NCBI RefSeq assembly: GCF_014653435.1
Contig: NZ_BNAO01000005.1
Location: 92,920-156,919, forward strand
Direction: 5' to 3'
DNA: 64,000 nucleotides
From: Alishewanella longhuensis
GTDB lineage: Bacteria; Pseudomonadota; Gammaproteobacteria; Enterobacterales; Alteromonadaceae
Below are positions 57,071 through 64,000 of the stretch, in pieces; within the stretch, counting starts at the first letter, position 1; each line of letters opens with the position of its first letter. The translations under genes were made by a program, and so were the position numbers. Under the pieces are notes generated by a model. The model had not been told where the DNA came from, made no database searches, and saw only the letters and a program-made list of their open reading frames with translations.

Positions 57071-58261
57071 ATGCTATTACCTACTTTGCTTTTATTAAGT
57101 TTACCCCATGTAGAATTAGGCCCAAGACCGGCTTATTTAACCGATCTGTTACCTGCAGGCGAGCTTAAAACCACATTAAGCCAATGTTTACAGCAACCGG
57201 CTAAGCGGCAAACGTTTTCTATTGGCCATCGCGGTGCACCTTTGCAATTTCCCGAGCACAGTCAAGCTTCTTATGTAGCTGCCATTCGTATGGGCGCTGG
57301 CATTCTCGAGTGTGATGTTACCTTTACTGCCGACAAGCAGTTGGTTTGCCGCCATGCTCAGTGCGATTTACACCAAACAACCGACATTTTATTACGTCCG
57401 GAATTAGCCAAAAAATGCACTACGCCTTTTAGCCCAGCGACAGCAGAGCAACCCGCAACAGCCAGTTGCTGTGCGTCAGACATTGCCCTTGCTGAGTACA
57501 AAACCCTTTGTGCCAAAATGGATGGTGTCGATGCCAGCGCCAGCAAGGTCGAAGATTATGTTAATGGCAGCCCCAGCTGGCGTACCACCTTGTATCAACA
57601 ATGTAGCGCCCCGCTGAGTCATCAGGAAAGTATTGCGCTGTTTAAAGCTCATGGTGTAATGATGACACCTGAGCTAAAGGCCGCTGAGGTAGCCATGCCC
57701 TACCAAGGTAACTACAGCCAGGCACAGTATGCCCAGCAGATGATTGATGAATATAAAGCGGCTGGCGTTTCCCCGGCGCAAGTGTGGCCACAATCCTTTC
57801 AGCTGGAAGATATTCGCTACTGGCTAAAGCACGAACCTGAGTTTGCTAAACAGGCGGTATATCTGGATGGGCGCGTTGATGATCCCAATTACGATGCCAC
57901 TAAACCCGAATTGTTAAGCCCCGGCTTTACGGAGTTAAAAGCCGAAGGATTAAATATTATCGCACCGCCACTTTGGGTACTTGTCACGGTTGAGAACGGC
58001 AAAGTAGTGCCTTCGGCCTACGCTAAGGCCGCCAAAGCCGCTGGTTTAGACATTATTACCTGGTCTTTAGAACGCTCTGGCGCGCTAGCCAACGGCGGTG
58101 GCTGGTACTATCAGTCTATTGCCAGCGTCACCAGCGACGACAGCATGACACTACAACTACTCGATGTCCTAGCACAACAAGTAGGCGTTATCGGCGTTTT
58201 CTCTGATTGGCCAGCCACCACCACCTTTTATGCTAACTGCATGTTACAACATAACAATTAA
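57071..58261 (+). CDS. Glycerophosphodiester phosphodiesterase
   Basis: The product is about 396 residues and has a short N-terminal hydrophobic leader, so it is probably periplasmic. The GDPD catalytic motif is [20 protein letters not shown] with [14 protein letters not shown] (metal-binding E and D) and a second histidine in [11 protein letters not shown] Cys-rich stretch follows (about 115-150), with paired Cys in ASCCASD. The enzyme hydrolyses glycerophosphodiesters to glycerol-3-phosphate and an alcohol. The frame is open from a TTG at 57053, but ATG at 57071 is preferred; neither has a strong ribosome site. It is followed by a TonB receptor that may import related substrates. Confidence 0.85.
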   Translation: MLLPTLLLLSLPHVELGPRPAYLTDLLPAGELKTTLSQCLQQPAKRQTFSIGHRGAPLQFPEHSQASYVAAIRMGAGILECDVTFTADKQLVCRHAQCDLHQTTDILLRPELAKKCTTPFSPATAEQPATASCCASDIALAEYKTLCAKMDGVDASASKVEDYVNGSPSWRTTLYQQCSAPLSHQESIALFKAHGVMMTPELKAAEVAMPYQGNYSQAQYAQQMIDEYKAAGVSPAQVWPQSFQLEDIRYWLKHEPEFAKQAVYLDGRVDDPNYDATKPELLSPGFTELKAEGLNIIAPPLWVLVTVENGKVVPSAYAKAAKAAGLDIITWSLERSGALANGGGWYYQSIASVTSDDSMTLQLLDVLAQQVGVIGVFSDWPATTTFYANCMLQHNN

Positions 58262-58290
58262 GGTTAAATATTCATTAAATAGCAATCATT

Positions 58291-58308
58291 TTGTAACTTC
58301 ACTGCAAT
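58291..58308. promoter_or_regulatory. Weak Pho-box-like site upstream of the TonB receptor
   Basis: TTGTAAC-TTCA-CTGCAAT keeps the 11-bp period with 10 of 14 repeat positions matching CTGTCAY. It is weaker than the site at 57011, but the same type of regulator could control both genes. Confidence 0.35.
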
Positions 58309-58395
58309 ATAACAGCGGCACACTAGCGACCCATCATACTGGCCGTACCAGCATGATTAGGATAACTAAAATCACAAACGCTAGTGGAGAACTCT

Positions 58396-60732
58396 GTGCA
58401 AACTTTTAAAACCAACTTACTTACCTTAGCTGTACTTAGTGCTATCAGCATGCAGACCCATGCTGATACGCTTACCGACGCGGCCGCAGAAAAAGACGTC
58501 GAAGTCATTTCAGTATTAGGTAAGCGTGTTAGTTATGCCAACAACACCACCGACGAGAGTGCCAAGCTTGCCAAGGCACCTATTGGTAACGTAATGGATT
58601 TGATTGATAACCTGCCAGGTATCAACGTGGGTCAGGGCGATGCCTTTGGCGGTGACGATTACACCACCACCATCAGCATGCGGGGCTTTGTGATTGATCG
58701 CGCCGATCAGCAATTAGGTATTACTATTGATGGCGTACCAAATGGCGGTTCAGCCTATGCCGGTGGTAGCAAAGCTAACCGCTACCTGGATACCGAAAAT
58801 ACCCGCTTGGTCGAAGTTGGCCAAGGCAGTGCCGACATTGCTTCAGCTTCGCTAGATGCGCTGGGGGGGACCATTAACTTTGTCTCTGCTAACCCAGAAA
58901 TGGCAGCTGGCGCCCGCTTTGCCTACACCAGCGGCAGCCATAACGCCCGCCGCTACTATGCACGCTATGATACCGGTGAAATTTTAGGGAATACCACCGC
59001 GTACTTTAGCATCTCCGATAGCTTTAATAATCGTTGGATGGGCACTGGCAGTAACGGCAACAGCGACCGCCTGCATGTTGAATTTAAAAGTGTTACCGAA
59101 TTAGAGCAAGGTCGTATTACTGCCAGAGTGTCTTATGACGACGCCCATGAAGACAACTACCAACCGGTATCGCTGGCTCACTTTAAGCGCACGCCACGCT
59201 GGGATGGCTTAACTACAAACTGGACCGGTGATCCACAAATTGATCAGAACTTTGCCGAAGCCTGGTCAACGCTGCGGGAAAACACCTTAGTTTATGTTAA
59301 AACAGAATGGTATCTTTCAGACAACCTTGAGCTGAATGTTACTCCCTATCTGCATTTACAAAATGGTCGCGGTGATTGGTTGCCACCTTTTCAGGTTTAT
59401 GCCACCGATGCCAATGGTAACCGTATTAACCGCGGTAATGGTACTAAACGCGTAAATTATACTCATGTTACCGACAACGGCACGCCAATCTTAGATGGTA
59501 ATAACGACCAGGCAGGTGCTAGTCTAGTGTCTTCATATCGCCACACCCACTACGATAAAACCCGCTTTGGTACTACTGCCAATTTAAGCTGGGAGCTGGG
59601 CGATCACCGGTTACGCAGCGGTGTTTGGTTAGAATCACAAGAACGTAACCAAACCCGTGACTGGCATGATGTGATAGATCCACGCGTCTCTTATCAGTTT
59701 AACGAGCAGCCGTATTGGGTGCAATTTGATGACGACTATAAGCACGATGTCACTAAGTTTTATCTGCAAGATCAAATCACCTTGGGCGATGTGCAGTTAA
59801 CGCTGGGTGTGCAAAAATACCTAGTAGAGCTTAGCCGCACCGACAACTTAAATGGCAAAGGCAAAGACACCCTGAAAAGTGACTCTGACTGGTTACCCAG
59901 TGCCGGTGTTGTTTACACCCTAAACAGCAAGGTGGAGCTGTTCGCCGGTTACTCGAAAAACTTTAAAGCCATCTCCGACAGTATCTTAGAAAACAAAAAG
60001 ACCTCAGAGTTAGCTAATCTTAGCCCGGAAACAGCAACCAATATGGATTTAGGGATCCGCTATTTTGGTGAGCAGTTTAGCTTTTCAAGTGCAATCTATA
60101 ATGTGAAATTTAACGATCGGGTAGTATTACTGCGCTACGCCACCTCTGCCGATGGCACGCCTAACTATCTGGCGGCCGGTGATGGTAACTTTGATAACGT
60201 TGGCGGGGTAAAAGCCAGTGGTTTTGAAACCAGTTTTGACTGGCGTTTACAGCAAAACCTCAACCTAACCGGTGCCATTACGCTAAACCGTGCGGAATAT
60301 TCACAAGATGTGCTTACCAGTAAAACCACACCTGCCGGTCAGCCGGCCCTGGTTAAAGATTACCGCAAGGGTGATAAACTGGCTGGGATCCCAGAGAAAA
60401 TGCTTTCTCTTGGCTTAAATTACCATAACGGCAATTATCGGGTTGGGTTAAGTGGCAAGTACGTCGCTAGCTACTTCGGCGCTGCCAAGCATACTTTTAA
60501 CAGCGATGGCACTGAAGCATGGAACCGCGACGAGTTGCCTACTCATACCCTGTTAAATGCTTACCTGGGTTATGAAAAGTCGCTGGATAACAGTAGCTTC
60601 TTTAGCGGTTTAGATTTAGCTTTTGTCATCAACAACCTGACCGATAAAAACTACATTACTGGTGGTAGCGAAGGTGCCTACCTGATTGGTGCTGGCCGCA
60701 CAGCGAGCTTTACCGTAAGCTTAAATTTCTAA
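58396..60732 (+). CDS. TonB-dependent receptor
   Basis: The product is about 778 residues: signal peptide (about 1-24), plug domain (about 35-170; VEVISVLGKRVSYANN, IDNLPGINVGQGD, GVPNGGSAYAGGSKANRYLDTENTRLVEVGQG) and a long barrel ending in VSLNF. GTG at 58384 and GTG at 58396 are in frame; the second has GTGGAG at the correct distance and is used here. The ligand is not evident. Its position behind a phosphodiesterase and the Pho-like site suggests a phosphate-containing ligand. A run of seven G (58863-58869) lies in the plug region. Confidence 0.88.
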   Translation: MQTFKTNLLTLAVLSAISMQTHADTLTDAAAEKDVEVISVLGKRVSYANNTTDESAKLAKAPIGNVMDLIDNLPGINVGQGDAFGGDDYTTTISMRGFVIDRADQQLGITIDGVPNGGSAYAGGSKANRYLDTENTRLVEVGQGSADIASASLDALGGTINFVSANPEMAAGARFAYTSGSHNARRYYARYDTGEILGNTTAYFSISDSFNNRWMGTGSNGNSDRLHVEFKSVTELEQGRITARVSYDDAHEDNYQPVSLAHFKRTPRWDGLTTNWTGDPQIDQNFAEAWSTLRENTLVYVKTEWYLSDNLELNVTPYLHLQNGRGDWLPPFQVYATDANGNRINRGNGTKRVNYTHVTDNGTPILDGNNDQAGASLVSSYRHTHYDKTRFGTTANLSWELGDHRLRSGVWLESQERNQTRDWHDVIDPRVSYQFNEQPYWVQFDDDYKHDVTKFYLQDQITLGDVQLTLGVQKYLVELSRTDNLNGKGKDTLKSDSDWLPSAGVVYTLNSKVELFAGYSKNFKAISDSILENKKTSELANLSPETATNMDLGIRYFGEQFSFSSAIYNVKFNDRVVLLRYATSADGTPNYLAAGDGNFDNVGGVKASGFETSFDWRLQQNLNLTGAITLNRAEYSQDVLTSKTTPAGQPALVKDYRKGDKLAGIPEKMLSLGLNYHNGNYRVGLSGKYVASYFGAAKHTFNSDGTEAWNRDELPTHTLLNAYLGYEKSLDNSSFFSGLDLAFVINNLTDKNYITGGSEGAYLIGAGRTASFTVSLNF

Positions 60733-60758
60733 GCTTTAACCAACACTGTTGTTTTATT

Positions 60759-60785
60759 AAAAAAGGCCTGTTATTGGCCTTTTTT
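60759..60785. terminator. Bidirectional intrinsic terminator
   Basis: AAAAAAGGCC-TGTTATT-GGCCTTTTTT has A/T tails on both sides and lies between the convergent receptor and GGDEF genes. Confidence 0.85.
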
Positions 60786-60824
60786 ACTTTATCCATTGTG
60801 TTATGAAAAAAAGCCATGCACTCT

Positions 60825-62429
60825 TTAGCTGCCATTCCTACGTTTATGCTGATACATGCGCTCGTCCGCCAAAATTCTCAACTCACTCAGTGTAACGACT
60901 TCACTTTTACAGGCAGAGCCATAACTGACACCAGCCTTTTCAAAACCGCTTTTTTGTAATGTATCTATCGCCTCAGAGATGAGGGGGCTAAGACTGTCTA
61001 ACCGACCATCGCCATCGCAAACAATAGCAAATTCATCACCGCCAATCCGATGTAATATTCCCAGGGAACCAAGCTTTGCCGCTAATGTCCTGGCAAACAT
61101 CTTTAACAACTCGTCACCCTTATGGTGTCCATAAGTATCATTATAAAGTTTCAGATTATCCATATCTAACATGGTCAAGCTGCCGCTTGCTGACAACTTT
61201 TGCAATTCAAGTTCCAAGGCATAACGATTAGGTAAACCGGTTAAGGCATCATGATGTGCGATTTGTAAGCTTTGCTTTAACAGCGCCAGGCTAGCCTCTT
61301 TTTCGCGATAGACCTCGGCAAATTGATACCCCAAGACCAGGCCGATAAGCAGCACCTCTACCGTTACCGCTAAGAGCCCAATATGCTCAACATAGACGGT
61401 GTAAATCCCGTCTAAATCTTTGCTGGAAATAGCAAAGGAACCTATGACAAAAAAAGCAACAATAGCAACCAGATAGAAATACGCTATTTTATAACCTTCA
61501 AAGGCGCGCACCAAGGCTGCTATCAGAGCGTAAAGCATCATCAATCCGACGCCATACCTGGCACACTCGATCACTAAATTATGCTGAAAAAGTGCCACTA
61601 CAAACAGCAACATCAGTATCAGCAAACACAGCTTGGCCAGGTTATTTAACCTGGGGTGTGAACTGGCAGTGATCTGCAATAGATGTTTCGCAAATAACAC
61701 ATAGGCGCAGTTACTGAGTAAAATTGGTCCGCCAACAAAGTAAAACCAATGAATATTAAAAAGATCAGGGGTAACTAGCAGCGCTGTACCATTGTAAAGC
61801 AGATTCATCAGAATAAAAAAAGTGTAGGTAATTTCAGTAAGGCGTTTTCTAAGAAAAGCTAAAATACCGTAATACACGGCTAAACTTAACAACACCCCCA
61901 TACTCACTAAAGTAAGAACATTCCCCCATTTTATCGCTTGGCGGTAATGGCTAAGTGTGTCCCAGTAGGGCTCAGGTTGCGCAATAAAATACGGTGATAC
62001 TAATTCCGTAGTTAACTGATACTGGCCCGGTGGTAACTGAAACTCACGGCCATGGCGCATAAAAAAGGCATTTTTCGAGGTTGATTCAATCCCTCCTTCT
62101 GCTGTTAGCAACAGATTGCCGGCCATATCGGCAAGGTAATGATGGAAGTAACCTAACGCACTGGCATTTTTAAAATCAATAACTATGGTTTCACCAGGGT
62201 GCCTGATCTCAAATACGGCGTGATAAACAAAATGCCCGCCGGTTAATGATGGTGCCGGTATTGCATTTGTCGGTGGCTCAGGGAAATGCCAATCGGGATT
62301 AACTTTGTACCATTGCCCAACAAATTGCTGCTGAGCCGCACCGCTCAACGGTGTCAGCAAAAGCAGCAATAACAGGCTCACAACGCAATACTGCCAACAC
62401 TTTGTGCAAAACTGCAACATTAGCACCAT
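60825..62429 (-). CDS. 7TMR-DISM diguanylate cyclase
   Basis: The product is about 534 residues. A signal segment leads to a periplasmic 7TMR-DISM-type domain (about 35-165), seven transmembrane helices (about 170-370), a short coiled coil and a GGDEF domain (about 385-530). The active-site motif RIGGDEF is intact, so c-di-GMP synthesis is expected. ATG at 62429 is used (AGGTG upstream); a GTG at 62438 is a longer option. It is a single-gene unit before a terminator. Confidence 0.9.
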   Translation of the reverse strand: MVLMLQFCTKCWQYCVVSLLLLLLLTPLSGAAQQQFVGQWYKVNPDWHFPEPPTNAIPAPSLTGGHFVYHAVFEIRHPGETIVIDFKNASALGYFHHYLADMAGNLLLTAEGGIESTSKNAFFMRHGREFQLPPGQYQLTTELVSPYFIAQPEPYWDTLSHYRQAIKWGNVLTLVSMGVLLSLAVYYGILAFLRKRLTEITYTFFILMNLLYNGTALLVTPDLFNIHWFYFVGGPILLSNCAYVLFAKHLLQITASSHPRLNNLAKLCLLILMLLFVVALFQHNLVIECARYGVGLMMLYALIAALVRAFEGYKIAYFYLVAIVAFFVIGSFAISSKDLDGIYTVYVEHIGLLAVTVEVLLIGLVLGYQFAEVYREKEASLALLKQSLQIAHHDALTGLPNRYALELELQKLSASGSLTMLDMDNLKLYNDTYGHHKGDELLKMFARTLAAKLGSLGILHRIGGDEFAIVCDGDGRLDSLSPLISEAIDTLQKSGFEKAGVSYGSACKSEVVTLSELRILADERMYQHKRRNGS

Positions 62430-62661
62430 GTTCCGCACCTAAAAATAGATAAAGTTCATATCTGATTTGCTTAAGTTACATGCTACAGCAATCAGTACTC
62501 GTTGAAACTTATCACAATTCATATGCTAATGTAACAACCAAGCTGGTAAAACCAAAACGGCAGTGCTTAAACAAATACTCGCTGCGCCCTGTGATTCAGC
62601 ATACATTCACGCCTTGCTCACTATATCTAGTGTTATTCACCTGTTGAAACAAGGTATCATC

Positions 62662-63318
62662 ATGAAATTACTACTTCGCTCCCTGCTGTTATTTTCTATC
62701 TTTAGTGTAAGTGCTGAACAAGCTGTTATTACTACGCAAGAACAACGTGGTACCGAAGGCACAAGCCAGATGGAAAGCGCTGCCACGCTGGTTACCGCTC
62801 AAAGTTATAGTACCGATGTTTGGTTTCAAAGCCTGCAGTTGGAATTAAGTGGCGATAACAATAACAATGGTTTTTATCATCAGCTTTATTTGAAATTTGA
62901 TGCTAACACCAATCGTTCCAGCCAGGCGGTTTGGGCCGAGTTTAGCTTGCAGCGCCCAGGCAGGCCAGAGCAACTGTTTTACATTAGCTCCATCTTCAGT
63001 TTGTATCGCCATAGCAGCAGCGACTGGCTGGCTATCGACACCACCCTAGAGGACAGCTTCGTTACTGGCTACTATGATCTTATTATTCGTTTGTATGATG
63101 CCAACAGTGGCTGGCTACTGGCAGAAATATCCGGCTACGACGAGCTCATACTGGCAGACTTACCGCTGGAAGATTATCAACGCGACAGACCTGCCATTGT
63201 TGTGGTAGAAAGCTATGGCGGCAGCCTGGGGATTTTTACTGTTATAGGGCTAGCCATGTTATTTTGGCGGCGCCAAAGCAAGGGAGCAATTCACATTAAA
63301 AATAGCCGCAAAGCATAA
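62662..63318 (+). CDS. Choice-of-anchor-H-like exported protein with GlyGly-CTERM-like tail
   Basis: This 218-residue protein has a signal peptide (about 1-17) and a beta-rich middle (WFQSLQLELSGDNNNNGFYHQLYLKFDANTN). The tail is GGSLGIFTVIGLAMLFWRRQSKG, a Gly-Gly motif, a hydrophobic helix and basic end, as in the GlyGly-CTERM sorting signal cleaved by rhombosortase. It fits the choice-of-anchor H family, whose function is unknown. ATG at 62662 with AAGG at the right spacing is chosen; the open frame extends upstream to 62563 without a plausible signal. Confidence 0.7.
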   Translation: MKLLLRSLLLFSIFSVSAEQAVITTQEQRGTEGTSQMESAATLVTAQSYSTDVWFQSLQLELSGDNNNNGFYHQLYLKFDANTNRSSQAVWAEFSLQRPGRPEQLFYISSIFSLYRHSSSDWLAIDTTLEDSFVTGYYDLIIRLYDANSGWLLAEISGYDELILADLPLEDYQRDRPAIVVVESYGGSLGIFTVIGLAMLFWRRQSKGAIHIKNSRKA

Positions 63319-63512
63319 CAGTACGTAGGACTCAGCTAACACTAGCTTTCTTAGCTTGCATAAATCACTGATTAGCCGGTCCCATGTTTCCATAAAAAGC
63401 TTGCTTACGAGGCAGTTTTACGCTCCTGGCAGAGCTCAACATAACCTGCATGCTTCCCGCCCATACTAAACTCAAGGATAAACGCCGCTTTGGTTAATGC
63501 TATTCTTCAACA

Positions 63513-63923
63513 CTAAAACTTCGTGTTGTCCTTAATATTTAGATTATTAATCTTTGTTTTACGCAACACTTTAAGTAACAAAATACGAATAGCTCTTAAA
63601 ATAGGATAGAGCAGCACAGAGACGTTCTTTGACTTAAATATCTGGTAATTTAAGCGATTAATTACGCCGGAACGACTGCTGATTAACGCCAACGCATGAA
63701 CTGCATCAGCACCGTAATAAAGCTGCCGTCCCATTTTCAGTACCATGCCTTGGTCAATATCCAAACCTTTCGACGTAATTTCTTGCATTACTTCACTGCT
63801 TTCCCTCGCATCGATTAATTGTAAATCGCCAACAGTCCTCTGAACAGTCAGTATCTGACAGTATGCCCGGCAGGCCGGGCATTCGCCGTCGTATACCAAT
63901 AGGAGGGGTTCGCGTGTCATCAT
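63513..63923 (-). CDS. DCC-family thiol-disulfide oxidoreductase-like protein
   Basis: This 136-residue protein has the DCC/DUF393 pattern: VYDGECPACRAY with the DxxCxxC motif (C15, C18), IDARESSEVM and a GADAVHALALIS region. A basic hydrophobic C-terminus (LLYPILRAIRILLLKVLRK) may associate with the membrane. The biochemical role of the family is not settled. It starts 3 bp after the stop of the gene to its right, so the two are co-transcribed. The stretch 63319-63512 has no gene I can recognise. Confidence 0.8.
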   Translation of the reverse strand: MMTREPLLLVYDGECPACRAYCQILTVQRTVGDLQLIDARESSEVMQEITSKGLDIDQGMVLKMGRQLYYGADAVHALALISSRSGVINRLNYQIFKSKNVSVLLYPILRAIRILLLKVLRKTKINNLNIKDNTKF

Positions 63924-63926
63924 GCA

Positions 63927-64000
63927 TTATTTCGCGTCAACATAAACCGCTAATGCTTGTACATGCACAATATGACGAATTTCTTTAATACGGCCACCTT
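63927..64000 (-). CDS. C-terminal end of an unidentified gene (partial)
   Basis: On the minus strand an open frame enters from beyond the window and encodes GGRIKEIRHIVHVQALAVYV then DAK before TAA at 63927-63929. The other frames contain stops. It lies 3 bp upstream of the DCC gene, so it is probably the previous gene of that operon. The family cannot be recognised from so few residues. Confidence 0.5.
   Translation of the reverse strand, partial: GGRIKEIRHIVHVQALAVYVDAK

Noticed and set aside
58863-58869. Seven-G run in the TonB receptor as a phase-variation tract
   Set aside because: Seven bases is short for a contingency locus and the surrounding codons are ordinary (ALGGTIN), so it is only noted within the gene entry.

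Overview
The window looks like a chromosomal segment of a free-living marine or freshwater gammaproteobacterium. I infer a Rheinheimera/Alishewanella/Arsukibacterium-like (Alteromonadales-related) organism. The evidence is the conserved seqA-pgm // ybfF-DUF2788-ybfE-fldA-(fur) block, the branched-chain dehydrogenase and ETF genes, the many TonB-dependent receptors and GGDEF proteins, and the TATACCC-type inverted repeats common in that order. The genus is inference only. No rRNA, tRNA, CRISPR, phage or transposase gene was recognised, and most of the window is ordinary core metabolism.

Layout. 1-3.1 kb: end of an RND adaptor gene and its complete RND permease. 3.2-7.8 kb (minus): a 2OG-Fe(II) oxygenase, then a little-known envelope cluster (TonB-C lipoprotein, HELIH-containing anchored protein, periplasmic trypsin-like protease, FHA membrane protein). 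8.1-11.9 kb (minus): branched-chain 2-oxoacid dehydrogenase E1alpha/E1beta/E2. 12.1-18.2 kb (minus): astE, glgP, pgm, seqA. 18.4-21.4 kb (plus): ybfF, DUF2788, ybfE, fldA and fur, with a DUF4442 gene reversed between fldA and fur. 21.5-25.7 kb: GNAT, etfA/etfB (minus) and ETF-ubiquinone oxidoreductase (plus). 25.8-29.9 kb (minus): propeller-GGDEF sensor and aldo/keto reductase. 30-33 kb (plus): rluF and a Fur-box-controlled heme-type receptor. 33.3-39.9 kb: apbE, a KdpE/short-KdpD-like two-component system and TrkH (minus), then KtrA/KtrB-like genes (plus). 39.9-44.6 kb: ChaN lipoprotein, hmuTUV and hugZ. 44.7-51.8 kb (minus): thiC-thiDE-thiF-thiS-thiG-thiH behind a TPP riboswitch. 51.9-54.6 kb: GGDEF/EAL protein. 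55-57 kb: rnb. 57-60.7 kb: glycerophosphodiesterase and TonB receptor with Pho-box-like sites. 60.8-64 kb: 7TMR-DISM GGDEF protein, choice-of-anchor-H-like protein, DCC protein and a cut-off gene.

How it fits together. Branched-chain keto-acid oxidation (8-12 kb) yields acyl-CoA, whose dehydrogenation feeds electrons through ETF to ETF-QO (22-26 kb). Both loci carry the same 16-bp palindrome, which suggests one regulator. Iron/heme acquisition is split between 31-33 kb and 40-44.6 kb, both with Fur-box-like sites, and fur itself lies at 21 kb. A potassium block sits between the two heme parts. The most interesting leads are the shared operator, the 3.9-7.8 kb envelope operon, the Pho-linked receptor/phosphodiesterase pair, a 9-G tract inside a diguanylate cyclase active site, and a palindromic element inserted in frame in the E2 gene. 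I found no clear-cut novel defence or mobile system.
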